46,086 bases of DNA. Source: Symsagittifera roscoffensis (lineage: Eukaryota; Xenacoelomorpha; Acoela; Convolutidae). The stretch is from NCBI RefSeq assembly GCF_963678635.1, contig NW_026970688.1, positions 1-46,086 on the forward strand, written 5' to 3'. The stretch's first letter is position 1; every line of letters begins with the position of its first letter. The translations under genes were made by a program, and so were the position numbers. Of this stretch, positions 1 through 13,185 are shown one piece after another. Under the pieces are notes generated by a model. That model was given only the letters and a program-made list of their open reading frames with translations. It was not told where the DNA came from and did not search any database.

Positions 1-1270
1 AGAGACGAAATATCATAATAATGACCAATGATAAATACTAGTTTAGATCTGGTTCCACTATACTCTATTTGGCAAAGGCTACTTAAGAAAAGTTTCAGGA
101 TCAGTCGGTTAAAGTGCAAAAATCGTAAAATACTACCGAAGCTGGACCCTTTCGGACGGTCAAGTTGCCGAAATCCTAAGAACGCAGCTCTGTGGAACTA
201 TAGAGTAGAGGAGTGTGTTTTTTTTTCAACGAGTTTTTAACTATCACAACCAAAGTTGTTAGGTGGTGAATGGTGTCCTCATAACAACCCATCTGGTGGT
301 GGTTCCAACTTCAGAAGTTTGTCTAAAGTTTTTTTGTCAAGAACCAGCCACAGCATTGTCTCTCGCCGACTAAAAGGACAATAATTGTTGCCAGTTCTAA
401 GGTTGTTATTTCAGCTACTATTACGTCTCAGTTTTGCCTTTTAAACCTAAATTAGCAATTACAAGGCCCTACTGTGTTCTCATAGGGCCATCGTTTGGTT
501 CTTGGGTGTCCCTGTAATACCGAAACAATCCTCCTGGGTCGAAACAACTTTCTTCTCACATAAGTTTTGAATATGAAAAACGCCTTGTTATTTAATTTTT
601 TAAAATTCCAAACGTACAAAAAGTCATTTTAAATCTCAACGATAAACAATTTTCCATTCATAAAAAGTGAATAACAAGTTTTTTTCTTACTTTATTAAAA
701 TTGATTATTTTTCGAGCTTTGCGAAGTATTTTTGTGTTTCGACCGAAAACACAATAACCAATTGTTTTCTAACATGGGAAATCTATTGGTTGAGGAGAAG
801 ATATAGGTTTTTAGACTATTTGTATGAGGAAATGTTTGGTAACTCACTCAGAACTACAAAAGCAAATCGTACACTTTTGTATTTTGCTAAAACGTTTTGT
901 GTCGCAAATTTTGCTAGTCGAAAATCAAGGTTTTCTTTTCATCAGATTATACATACCTTGCCAACTAAAAGCATGAAAAAATTCTAGTTTAGATTTTGGT
1001 ACAAAATACTATGGTTGATATAATTTCATTTGAATGAAAAAATCAGCCTGGGCTACGTTATAGACAATTATCTCAAATGTTTTCATGCAAAACCTTTTTC
1101 GAAACAAGTATTGAGCATAAAATGATATTTTGACTAAAACAGAATGTATATTTCCCCGAAGTTTGGATTTTGTACTTTGGATTTTTTTGCATCAATTTTT
1201 AGAAATTGTTTATTATACAATTTTCACATACATGGAAATTTTATAATGAGCGCTTTGCATACAATTGAGT
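1..1270. other. Left edge, no gene recognised
   Basis: AT-rich sequence with only short unconvincing reading frames. Near position 30 there is a match to the end of the 1271-1575 repeat (ATAAATACTAGTTTA), suggesting a further truncated copy that runs off the window. I see no RNA gene or coding signature here. Confidence 0.5.
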
Positions 1271-1575
1271 TATGACCTGTTGGTAATATTCATAGAGTAA
1301 TTTCAGATAAAGTACACCGTCTGCTCGTCACGCTATCTTGTTTTCGGCCAGATGGATTCGTGCAATTTCTAAGTCTAATACCGATCTTAATCTTACTCTT
1401 ATATCTCCTAGTCTCAATAGCTCTAGTGGAAACTGGTTTTTACGAGTTAGTTCTTGGAGTTTATCTTTCAACATTTACAGATAAGTGTCAATGTAAGAGA
1501 TGGAATATGATTGGTTAGTTAGTAATAGTGTATAGTGATAGCTTATCAATAATATAACTGGCCTATAAATACTAG
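1271..1575 (+). repeat. Dispersed repeat, intact copy (empty site for the Polinton)
   Basis: About 300 bp that recurs at 25,654-25,959 plus 44,642-44,708, where the Polinton splits it. Shared landmarks, in order, are TTTCAGATAA, CGTCTGCTC, TTTTCGGCC, GATTCGTGCAA, TTAGTTCTTGGAGTTTATCT, GAGATGGAATATGATTGG and TATAAATACTAG. The single GATTGG near 1509-1514 is the unoccupied target. The TATAAATA near its right end reads as a plus-strand core promoter, so this may be part of an LTR or another TE promoter. No paired copy proves an LTR, and the neighbouring retroelement runs on the other strand. Confidence 0.85.
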
Positions 1576-3187
1576 TTTAAAACTTGTTCCAACCATCAAG
1601 AGTTTAGATAATTTTTAGTTTTTAATTGTTTATTGTAGTAAAGGACGGGAAATATAGTTTCTTTTAGAAGTTGCGAGCATTGACTTCTAGGAGAGAGGAG
1701 AATCGTGGTGATTTGTGTTAGACAGAGTAAGATTGTTTTGTTCGTATTTCAAGATGGGTTTCGTTGATCGTGGTAGTCTTGAGTAGATTGTGTCGAGACT
1801 TCTGATCCATGCAATGATGTCTCGATTTCGTTAAGTTTAGATCGAGACTATGTGCAGGGTGAAGTTTGAATTTTCCGTGTGAAGTGCCAAGTGACTAGGA
1901 TTGGTACGTGTAATCAACATCGAGATGGCCATAGGTCTGGTTCAATCGTTTTCTTTTGCTGCGATGTTGAGTCCACACTTAAAATCTTTTGAGGGTAGTG
2001 GTTTTGGCAGCAAATCGAATTTATTTGCTATTCCAGAGTTGGAACGTAGTTGGACTGCCATCTCTTTTGCTGATTGTTCCTTGGGCTCTAAAAAATATTT
2101 ACATACTGCATTTATGTTCAATATATAAATATTTCTGGTTAGTTGAGTTTTAGTTATGATTTATTATTATTTGTTATCGCAAAAGCGTTTCATTTTAGTT
2201 TTTTTTAAAAGAGTCGCTCACACTAGAGCAACTTTCAGCAAAAATAGAGTGTGGGTCACAAAGCGTGGTTGTAGCGCGGTGGGTTAGGCCGGCTATAGAG
2301 CATAGTCAGAACGTCCCTGTGGTTGGTGAGGAACGGAGTGGGCTTTATTTTTATGGTCTATTTGTGCAGAGTCGCTTTATTTGTTCAATCTTTTGTTACA
2401 TTTTTTAATGTGGTCTTCTCTTTTTGTTGGATGTGTCCTTTTCTCAAAAATAGACTATTCTGGGTTGGATTTGTTTTTCGACTTTTTTGTGTTTTATTTG
2501 GTAATAGTAAAACTTGATAGTGCTTTTCAAAAGAATAACATATCCAATTTTAATCTGGTTTTAATCTGGCTTTGGTACCGTGGGATTTTTTTTATTTAGT
2601 CATGCTTTTCTTTTGTTGTTTTGTGGTGTTAGTAAGCTGCGTTGAGTAGTTCAGCTTACTATAAAAATCCTTCCAACCGTTTTAAAGAAAAGTTTCAAAC
2701 GTGTAAAAACAAGTTAGAGCTGTTATCAGTGAAGTTAAAAATTGAAATTCATAATTTTAACAACTCTTTCGTGGGCGAGCTGTGCGATTGTGGGAAGATT
2801 GTGTTTTTTATGGGCGAGTGAAAGATTCAAACTTTAAGAAGAAGCGTCATGTAAAATGGTTAGTTCTTTTCAATTTATTCGCAATTTGTTATGAATTTAC
2901 TAGATTGAAATATTAGTTTTACTGATTTGGGAGTTGAATTTTGTTGCTATTTTGTTGCTATGGGGGTTTTAATTTAAAAATTTACTGCTTATTTAAAGGT
3001 AAATTTCACTGCTTTAAATAAATAATGGGATTGTTAAAGTGGAATAAAAACGTTTCTAGAAAAGAGTTTTTATATTTTTTTTATTTTCATTTGTTTTAGA
3101 TGGTTAAACTCTAAAAAGAAAGTGAGACATTCATGAAGAATGGTTAGTTGTTTTTGAAAGTTATTAGTTGTAAATACTTAATTATAC
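1576..3187. other. Intergenic, no gene recognised
   Basis: AT-rich sequence without a convincing reading frame. Around 2256-2345 a less AT-rich stretch containing TAGCGCGGTGGGTTAGGCCG resembles the A-box half of a tRNA-derived SINE head. I could not find a good B box or a tRNA fold, so this is only a hint. A motif around AATGGTTAGTT occurs at about 2856 and again at about 3142. Confidence 0.4.
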
Positions 3188-3562
3188 TTACAAAGGGTCG
3201 TCGTCGGCAAAACATCCATTTGAAAAAACAGGGCGAATTATGTCTGATGATGTTAGGAGTTTAGCAAGCAAGCGGATGACGTTTTTAGTTTGGAAAAGAG
3301 GCCATAGAAGCTCGAGTGCTCTGATAATCTTGTGCTCTTCACTAATTAGTGAGAATTTATGCGGTGTGTTTTGAATTAGGTTATAAAGCTTATGGTTATT
3401 TTTAGTGTTATGAATATATTCTAGGATATGGACTTCGACGGGCTGTATATATTCGTGGAGGACAGTTAGTGGGCGGGGTTCTTCGACATTAAAACATTCG
3501 GTTAGTGCGCAGATTAGATACAATTTTCTTATGAGGTCTTTGTTTCGAATGATGCCTTGCAT
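3188..3562 (-). CDS. Uncharacterised 124-residue open frame
   Basis: An uninterrupted minus-strand frame from ATG to stop in otherwise decayed surroundings. The product is rich in Leu and Ile, looks mostly helical, has few Cys, and ends in an acidic FADDDPL tail. I recognise no domain, signal peptide or membrane segment. It lies downstream, on the minus strand, of the retroelement env-position array, so it could be the 3' end of that ORF, an accessory ORF, or an exon of an unrelated gene. Base composition is similar to the neighbourhood. That it is open while flanking sequence is full of stops is the main reason to list it. Confidence 0.35.
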   Translation of the reverse strand: MQGIIRNKDLIRKLYLICALTECFNVEEPRPLTVLHEYIQPVEVHILEYIHNTKNNHKLYNLIQNTPHKFSLISEEHKIIRALELLWPLFQTKNVIRLLAKLLTSSDIIRPVFSNGCFADDDPL

Positions 3563-4204
3563 ATTAGTGTCTTTTATTTAATAGGTGAAGTTTAAGAAGA
3601 AAGGTGATGTATATTTAGAGTTAATAAATGTGAAAATATGTTGTGGGTTTCTTGATGGTGTATTAGTTATATAGTGTTGTTGAATAAATTTATAGAAGGT
3701 GTATGTGTGATTTTGTTTATTTGATGTTATGAGCAGTGTGAATCACGTTCTTTCGGTGTGAGGAAATTTAAAACTAGTGAGAAATGATTATAATTATTAA
3801 AAAAAGAATCATAGGCTTTGGTGTCGCGAAGTGCTGTGAAAATAATATTATCATAGTTTTTCTTCATGCAGTTAATGACAAATACGTATTGTGATTTTGT
3901 TAAAATTTTTCGGTTAGTTGGGGATTAGTATTTTCGTCGTCTTCTAAAAATGTACCTTCCATATAACATGCAATAGCGTGATAATACTAGATAACTGAGA
4001 ATCAGTTTCCTTTTTGCGCAACAAATTTATTTAATGTTTGCGTTAGTACTATGGTTGTGAGTTGTTTTTCATGAAAGGCTTTGGTTAGGTGGTGTAGTCG
4101 AAATTGACTTAATTCATTGTCTTCTGGGTTATTGTACAATGGGAATCACAGTGGGTTGGTGAAATGGTAATATAATGTCCATGAAGGTGTGGGAAACAGA
4201 GTAT
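3563..4204 (-). pseudogene. Decayed coding remnant at the array's left end
   Basis: Translating the minus strand leftward from the last array unit, the frame stays open across the array boundary near 4205 and continues, with a stop, into a segment containing NNPEDNELSQF and HHLTKAFHEKQ, then further fragments with stops. This looks like the downstream part of the gene whose middle was amplified. I do not recognise the product. Stops and lost frame make it non-functional as read. Confidence 0.35.
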
Positions 4205-7200
4205 AATCATCAACGTCGAAACTTTTTTCGCATTGAACAAGAATTTCTGAATATAGTGTTTTGTAAAGTGGAGTTTCAAATTTGCAGGCGAGTTCTGTTT
4301 CGGGATAAATTTGAAAGCGTGTTAATTTTTTTTCTATTCCATATTGTTATAACGTTTTCTGTTTTGTTTGATTTGATCTTTTGCCTGATAATAAATAACC
4401 TGAATAAGGTATTTCAGTAATGCGAGTGGGAGAGAATGTAAATTTGTGTTCGTTCGAGATCACATAAACACATAAAGGATGAATTGTTTCTAATTCCGAT
4501 AGTGATATTTCTTGAAAGGTTCTGCTTATTGTGTAATCCAATTTCATGTCTAAGTGGATGTCATAGTGAATTGCACCAAAATAGGTATTGTTCATGAGTG
4601 ATAGTTCTTGTAAACGTGTACTACCTTTGTCTTGTATGCAAAGTTTTCCATCAGTTTTTCTGTGTATTTCAGAAAATTTGCTGGGATGTATAAATTTTCG
4701 TCATTTTTATTGTGATACGTTGGATATGGGTTATTTACTTGTTTTCCTGTTTTCATGTCGAAAAGTTGTTCGTACTTGACAAGAATTTATGAATATTGTT
4801 CTTTGTAAAGTGGACTTTTAAATTTGCAGGCGAGTTCTGTTTCGGGATAATTTTGAAAGCGTGTTAATTTATTTTCTATTCCATCGATATTGTTATAACG
4901 TTTTCTGTTTTTCTTGATTTGATCTATTGCCTGAATAATAATTATCCTCCAAAAGGTATTTTTGGTACTGCGAGTGGAAAAGATTGCAAAGTTTGTGTTC
5001 ATTCGAGTTCACATAAGTGATGAATTGTTTCTAATTCTGATAGTGACATTTCTTAAAAGATTCTGCTTATTGTGTAATTCAATTTCATGTCTAAGAGGAT
5101 GTCATAGTGAATTCCACCAAAATAGGTATTGTTCATGAGTGATAGTTCTTGTAATTGTGTACTGCCTTTGTCTTGAATGCAATGTTTTCCACCAGTTTTT
5201 CTGTGTTTTTCAGAAAATTTACTGGGATGTATGAATTTTCGTCGTGTTTATTGTGATACGTTGGATATGGGTTATTTAGTAATTTTCCTGTTTCACGTCG
5301 AAACCTTTTTCGTACTCGACAAGAATTTCTGAATTTTGTGTTTTGTAAACAGGAGTTTTATATTTGCAGGCGAGTTCTGTTTCGGGGTAGATTTGAAAAC
5401 GTGGCAATTTGATTTCTAATCCATCGATATTGTTATAAAAATTTCTGTTTTGTTTGATTTGATCTATTGCCTGATAATAAATATCCTGCATCAGGTATTT
5501 TTAGTACTGCGAGTGGGAGAGATTGTAAGTTTGTGTTCGTTCGAGTTCACAGAAACACATGAGGGATGAATTGTTTCTAACTATGATAGAGACATTTCTT
5601 GAAAGCTTCTGCTGATTGTGTAATTCAATTTCATGTCTAACTAGATGTCATTGTGAATTGCACCAAAATAGGTATTGTTCATGAAGAATAGTTTTTGTAA
5701 ACGTGTACTGCCTTTGTCTTGTGGGCAAAGTTTTCCACCAGTTTTCCTGAGTTTTTCAAAAAATTTACTGGGATGTATGAATTTTTGTCGTTTTTATTGT
5801 GTAATGTTGTATATGGGTTGTTTAGTAATTTTCCTTTTTTTGGTATTTGACAAGAATTTCTGAAAATTGTGTTTTGTAAAGTGGAGTTTTATAATTGCAG
5901 GCGAGTTCTGTTTCGGGATAAATTTGAAAGCGTGTTAATTTATTTTCTGTTCCGTCGATATTGTTATAAAGTTTTCTGTTTTGTTTGATTTGATCTTTTG
6001 CCTGATAATAAACACCCTGAAAAAGGTATTTTAGTAATGCGAGTGGGAGAGAATGTAAATTTGTGTTCGTTCGAGTTCACATAAACGCATAAGTGATGAA
6101 TTGTTTCTAATTCCGATAGTGATATTTCTTGAAAGGTTCTGCTCATTGTGTAACCCAATTTCATGTCTAAGTGGATGTCATAGTGAATTGCACCAAAGTA
6201 GGTATTGTTCATGAGTGATAATTTTTGTAAACGTGTACTGCCTTTTGACTTGTGGGCAAAGTTTTCCATCAGTTTTCCTGTGTTTTTCAGAAAAAAAATG
6301 GGATGTATGATTTTTTGCAGTTTTTATTGTGATACGTTGGATATGGGTTGTTTAGTAACTTTCCTGTTTTCGAGTCAAAACCTTTTTCGTTTTTGACAAA
6401 AACTTCTGAAACTTGTGTTTTGTAAAATGGAGTTATATAATTGCGGGCGAGTTCTGTTTCGGGATAAATTTGAAAGCGTGTTATTTTATTTTCTATTCCA
6501 TCGATATTGTTATAACGTTTTCTGTTTTGTTTGATTTGATCTATTGCCTGATAATAAATATCCTGCTTAAGATATTTTGTACTGCGAGTGGGAGAGATTG
6601 CAAATTTGTGATCGTTCGAGTTCACATAAACGCATAAGGGATGAATTGTTTCTAACTCCGATTGTGATATTTCTTGAAAGGTTCTGCTTTTTGTGTAATC
6701 AAATTTCATGTCTAAGTGGATGTCATAGTGAATTGCACCAAAATAGGTTTTGTTCATGAGTGATAGTTCTTGTAAACGTGTACTGCCTTTGTCTTGTGGG
6801 CAAAGTTTTCCACCAGTTTTCCTGTGTTTTTCAGGAAAAATTCTAGGATATATGAGTTTTTGTCGTTTTCATTGTGATACGTTGGATATGGGTTGTTTAG
6901 TAATTTTCCTGTTTTCATGTCGAAATCTTATTCATATTCAACAACAATTTTCAAATCTTGTGTTTTGTAAAGTGGAGTTTTATAATTGCAGGCGAGTTCT
7001 GTTTGGGGATAAAATTGAAAGCGTGTTAATTTTTTTTCTAATCCATCGATATTGTTACAACGTTTTCTGTTTTATTTGATTTGATCTAATGCATGGTAAT
7101 AATTAGTACTGTGAGAGCAAAAGATTGCAAAGTTTGTGTTCGTTCGAGTTCACATAAATGATGAATTGTTTCTAATTCTGATAGTGACATTTCTTAAAAC

Positions 7201-8045
7201 ATTTTGCTTATTGTGTAATTCAATTTCATGTCTAAGAGAATGTCATAAGGAATTGCACCAAAATAGGTATTGTTAATGAGTGATAGTTCTTGTAAACGTG
7301 TACTGCCTTTGTCTTGTGGGCAAAGTTTTCCACCAGTTTTCCTGAGTTTTTCAGAAAATTTACTGGGATGTATGAATTTTTGTCGTTTTTTTTTGCGATA
7401 CGTTGGATGTGGGCTGTTTATTAATTTCCCTGTTTCCATGTCGAATGCTTTTTCTTTTTCGACAAGAGTTTCTGAACATTGTGTTTTGTAAAGTGGGGTT
7501 TTATAATTGCAGGCGAGTTCTGTTTCGGGATAAAATTGAAAGCGTGTTAATTTTTTTTCTATTCCATTGATATTGTTATAACGTTTTCTGATTTATTTGA
7601 TTTGATCTAATGCTTGGTAATAACTATCCTGCATAAGGTATTTTAGTACTGCGAGAGCAAGAGATTGCAAAGTTTGTGTTCGTTCGAGTTCACATAAATG
7701 ATGAATTGTTTCTAATTCTGATACTGACATTTCTTAAAAGATTTTGCTTATTGTGTAATTCAATTTCATGTCTAAGAGGATGTCATAAGGAACTGCACTA
7801 AAATAGGTATTGTTCATGAGTGATCGTTCTTGTAATTGTGCACTGCCTTCGTCTTGTATGCAAAGGTTTCCACCAGTTTTTCTGTGTTTTTCAGAAAATT
7901 TTGGGATATATGAATTTTTGTTGTTTTTATTGTGATACGTTGAATATGGGTTATTTAAAAATTTTCCCGTTTTCATGTCGAAGCCTTTTTTGTACTTGAC
8001 AAGAATTTCTGAGCCTTATGTTTTGTAAAGTGGAGTTTTAAATTT

Positions 8046-8155
8046 GCAGGCGAGTTCTGTTTTGGGATAATTTTCCTGTTTTCATGTCGAAACCTTTTTC
8101 GTATTTGACAAGAACTTCTGAAACTTGTGTTTTGTAAAGTGGTGTTATATAATTG
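8046..8155 (-). repeat. Truncated array unit (109 bp)
   Basis: Here the YPETELAC block runs directly into the block encoding MKTGK, about 430 bp early. The joint falls in a shared AATTTT-type stretch (GGGATAATTTTCCTGTTTTC), which suggests deletion between short homologies. Confidence 0.7.
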
Positions 8156-11100
8156 CGGGCGAGTTCTGTTTCGGGATAAATTTGAAAGCCTGTTAATTTA
8201 TTTTCTATTCCATCAATATTGTTATAACGATTTCTGTTTTATTGATTTGATCTTTTGCCTGATAACAATTATCCTGCTTAAGATGTTTTAGTACTGCGGT
8301 ACTGCGAAATGGAGAGATTGCAAATTTGTGATCGTTCGAGTTCACATAAACACATAAGGGATGAATTGTTTCTAATTCCGATTGTGATATTTCTTGGAAG
8401 GTTCTGCTTTTTGTGTAATGCAATTTCATGTCTAAGTGGATGTCATAGTGAATTGCACCAAAATAGGTATTGTTCATGAGTGATAGTTCTTGTAAACGTG
8501 TACTGCTTTTGTCTTGTGGGCAAAGTTTTCCACCAGTTATCCTGTGTTTTTCAGAAAAAAAACTGGGATATATGATTTTTTGTCGCTTTCATTGTGATAC
8601 GTTGGATATGGGTTGTTTAGTAATTTTCCTGTTTTCATGTCGAAATCTTTTTCATTTGACAAAAATTTCCAAATCTTGTGTTTTGTAAAGTGGAGTTTTA
8701 TAATTGCAGGCGAGTTCTGTTTCGGGATAAAATTGAAAGCGTGTTAATTTATTTTCTATTCCATCGATATTGTTATAACAATTTCTGTTTTAATTGATTT
8801 GATCTTTTGCCTGATAACAATTATCCTGCTTAAGATGTTTTAGTACTGCGAAATGGAGAGATTGCAAATTTGTGATCGTTCGAGTTCACATAAACACATA
8901 AGGGATGAATTGTTTCTAATTCCGATTGTGATATTTCTTGGAAGGTTCTGCTTTTTGTGTAATCCAATTTCATGTCTAACTAGATGTCATTGTGAATTGC
9001 ACCAAAATAGGTATTGTTCATGAAGAATAGTTCTTGTAAACGTGTACTGCCTTTGTCTTGTGGGCAAAGTTTTCCACCAGTTTTCCTGAGTTTTTCAGAA
9101 AATTTACTGGGATGTATGAATTTTTGTCGTTTTTATTGTGATACGTTGGATATGGGTTGTTTAGTAATTTTCCTGTTTTCATGTCGAAATGTTTTTCGTA
9201 CTTGACAAAAATTTGTGAATATTGTTCTTTGTAAAGTGGAGTTTTAAATTTGCAGGCGAGTTCTGTTTCGGGATAAATTTGAAAGCGTGTTAATTTATTT
9301 TCTATTCCATCGATATTGTTATAACGTTTTCTGTTGTGTTTGATTTGATCTATTGCCTGATAATAATTATCCTGCATAAAGTATTTTTAGTACTGCGAGA
9401 GCAACAGATTGCAAAGTTTGTGTTCGCTCGAAATCAGATAAGTGATGAACTGTTTCTAATTCTGATAGTGACTTTTCTTAAAAGATTCTGCTTATTTTGC
9501 AATTAATTTTCATGTCTAAGTGGATGTCATAGTGAATTGCACCAAAATAGGCATTGTTCATGAGTGATGGTTTTTGTAATTGTGTACTGCCTTCGTCTTG
9601 TATGCAAAATTTTCCACCAGTTTTTCTGTATTTTTTCAGAAAATTTACTGGGATGTATGAACTTTTGTCGTTTTTATTGTGATACGTTGGATATGGGTTG
9701 TTTAGTAATTTTCCTGTTTTCATGTCGAAATGTTTTTCGTACTTGACAAAAATTTCTGAATATTGTTCTTTGTAAAGTGGAGTTTTAAATTTGCAGACGA
9801 GTTCTGTTTCGGGATAAATTTGAAAGCGTGTTAATTTATTTTCTATTCCATCGATATTGTTATAACGTTTTCTGTTCTGTTTGATTTGATCTATTGCCTG
9901 ATAATAATTATCCTGCATAAAGTATTTAGTACTGCGAGAGCAACAGATTGCAAAGTTTGTGTTCGCTCGATATCAGATAAGTGATGAACTGTTTCTAATT
10001 CTGATAGTGACTTTTCTTAAAAGATTCTGCTTATTTTGCAATTAATTTTCATGTCTAAGTGGATGTCATAATGAATTGCACCAAAATAGGCATTGTTCAT
10101 GAGTGATAGGTTTTGTAATTGTGTACTGCCTTCGTCTTGTATGCAAAGTTTTCCACCAGTTTTTCTGTATTTTTTCAGAAAATTTACTGGGATGTATGAA
10201 CTTTTGTCGTTTTTATTGTGATACGTTGGATATGGGTTGTTTAGTAATTTTCCTGTTTTCATGTCGAAATGTTTTTCGTACTTGACAAAAATTTCTGAAT
10301 ATTATTCTTTGTAAAGTGGAGTTTTAAATTTGCAGGCGAGTTCTGTTTCGGGATAAATTTGAAAGTGTGTTAATTTATTTTCTATTCCATCGATATTGTT
10401 ATAACGTTTTCTGTTCTGTTTGATTTGATCTATTGCCTGATAATAATTATCCTGCATAAAGTATTTTTAGTACTGCGAGAGCAACAGATTGCAAAGTTTG
10501 TGTTCGCTCGAAATCAGATAAGTGATGAATTGTTTCTAATTCTGATAGTGACATTTCTTAAAAGATTCTGCTTGTTGTGCAAGTCGTTTTCATCTCTAAG
10601 TGGATGTCATAGTGAATTGCACCAAAAATGGTATTGTTCATGAGTGATAGCTCTTGTAAACGTGTTTTCCCTTTGTCTTGTGGGCAAAATTTTCCACCAG
10701 TTTTCCTGTGTTTTTCAGAAAAAATACTGGGATGTATGCATTTTTGTCGTTTTTATTGTGATACGTTGGATATGGGTTGTTTAGAAGTTTTCCTGTTTTC
10801 ATGTCGAAACCTTTTTTTATTTGACAAAAACTTCTGAAAATTGTGTTTTGTAAAGTGGAGTTTTATATTCGCAGACGAGTTTTGTTTCGGGTTAGATTTG
10901 AAAACGTGTCAATTTGATTTCTAATCCATCGATTTTGTCTGATAATAATTATCCTGCATAAGGTACTCTTAGTACTGCGAGTGCAAGAGATTGCAAAATT
11001 TGTGTTCGTTTCAGTTCACATAAGTGAAGAAAAGTTTCTAATTCTGATAGTGACATTTCCTAAAAGATTCTGCTTATTGTGAAATTCAATTTCGTGTCTA

Positions 11101-12956
11101 AGTGGATGTCATAGTGAATTGCACCAAAATAGGCATTGTTCATGAGTGATAGTTTTTGTAATTGTGTACTGCCTTCGTCTTGTATGCAAAGTTTTCCACC
11201 AGTTTTTCTGTATTTTTTCAGAAAATTTACTGGGATGTATGAACTTTTGTCGTTTTTATTGTGATACGTTGGATATGGGTTGTTTAGTAATTTTCCTGTT
11301 TTCATGTCGAAATGTTTTTCGTACTTGACAAAAATTTCTGAATATTGTTCTTTGTAAAGTGGAGTTTTATATTTGCAGGCGAGTTCTGTTCGGGATAAAT
11401 TTGAAAGCGTGTTAATTTATTTTCAATTCCATCGATATTGTTATAACGTTTTCTGTTCTGTTTGATTTGATCTATTGCCTGATAATAATTATCCTGCATA
11501 AAGTATTTTTAGTACTGCGAGAGTAACAGATTGCAAAGTTTGTGTTCGCTCGAAATCAGATAAGTGATGAATTGTTTCTAATTCTGATAGTGACATTTCT
11601 TAAAAGATTCTGCTTATTGTGCAAGTCGTTTTCATCTCTAAGTGGATGTCATAGTAAATTGCACCAAAAATGGTATTGTTCATGAGTGATAGCTCTTGTA
11701 AACGTGTTTTGCCTTTGTCTTGTGGGCGAAATTTTCCACCAGTTTTCCTGTGTTTTTCAGAAAAAATACTGGGATGTATGCATTTTTGTCGTTTTTATTG
11801 TGATACGTTGGATATGGGTTGTTTAGAAGTTTTCCTGTTTTCATGTCGAAACCTTTTTTTATTTGACAAAAACTTCTGAAAATTGTGTTTTGTAAAGTGG
11901 AGTTTTATAATTGAAGGCGAGTTCTGTTTCTGGATAAATTTGAAAGCGTGTTAATTTAATTTCTATTCCATCGAAATTGTTATAACGTTTTTCTGTTTTG
12001 TTTGATTTGATCTATTGCCTGATAAAACTTATCCTGCATAAGGTATTTTTAGTACTGCGAGTGCAAGAGGATGCAAAGTGTGTATTCGTTCAAGTTCACA
12101 TAGGTGATGAATTGTTTCTAATTCTGATAGTGACATTTCTTAAAAGATTCTGGTTATTGTGCAAGTCGTTTTCATCTCTAAGTGGATGTCATAGTGAATT
12201 GCACCAAAAATGGTATTGTTCATGAGTGATAGCTCTTGTAAACGTGTTTTGCCTTTGTCTTGTGGGCAAAATTTTCCACCAGTTTACCTGTGTTTTTCAG
12301 AAAAAATACTGGGATGTATGCATTTTTGTCGTTTTTATTGTGATACGTTGGATATGGGTTGTTTAGTAATTTTCCTGTTTTCATGTTGAGAACTTTTTCC
12401 TATTTGACAAGAACTTCTGAAAATTGTGTTTTGTAAAGTGGAGTTTTATATTCGCAGACGAGTTTTGTTTCGGGTTAGATTTGAAAACGTCAATTTGATT
12501 TCTAATCCATCGATTTTGTCTGATAATAATTATCCTGCATAAGGTACTCTTAGTACTGCGAGTGCAAGATATTGCAAAATTTGTGTTCGTTTCAGTTCAC
12601 ATAAGTGAAGAAAAGTTTCTAATTCTGATAGTGACATTTCCTAAAAGATTCTGCTTATTGTGTAATTCAATTTCGTGTCTAAGTGGATGTCATAGTGATT
12701 TGCCCCAAAATAGGTATTTTTCATGAGTGATAGTTTTTGAAAGCATGTACTACCTTTGTCTTTCGGGCAAAGTTTTCCACCAGTTTTCCTGTGTTTTTTT
12801 TCAAAAAAATACTGGGATGTATGGATTTTTGTCGTTTTTATTGTGATACGTTGGATATGGGTTGTTTAGTAATCTACCTGTTTTCATGTCGAAATCTTTT
12901 TCATAATCGACAAGATTTTCTGAATACTGTGTTTTGTAAAGTGGAGTTTTATAATG

Positions 12957-13185
12957 GCAGGCAAGTTCTTGTAAATGTGTACTGCCTTTGTCTTGTATGC
13001 AAAGTTTTCCACCAATTTTCCTGTAATTTTCAGAAAATTTACTGTGATGTATGAAATTTTGTCGTTTTTTTGTGATACGTTCCATTTGGGTTATTTTGTA
13101 ATTTTCCTGTTTTCATGTCAAAACCTTTTTTCTACTTGACAAGAATTTCTGAATAATGTGTTTTGTAAAGTGGAGTTTTATATTT
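12957..13185 (-). repeat. Truncated array unit (229 bp)
   Basis: The start of the YPETELAC block (GGCAAGTTCT) jumps to the later TTCTTGTAAATGTGTACTGCC block, removing about 310 bp of the normal unit. Both partners share AGTTCT, again pointing to microhomology-mediated or slipped recombination. Confidence 0.7.

Noticed and set aside
2256-2345. tRNA gene or SINE head
   Set aside because: Only an A-box-like stretch is visible. I find no B box or cloverleaf.
4588-12300. Recurrent plus-strand frames (SDSSCKRVLPLSCGQSFPP type) across the array, which look like a family of small Cys-containing proteins
   Set aside because: They recur only because the DNA unit recurs. They are antisense to the retroelement frame, and their ends vary with each indel.
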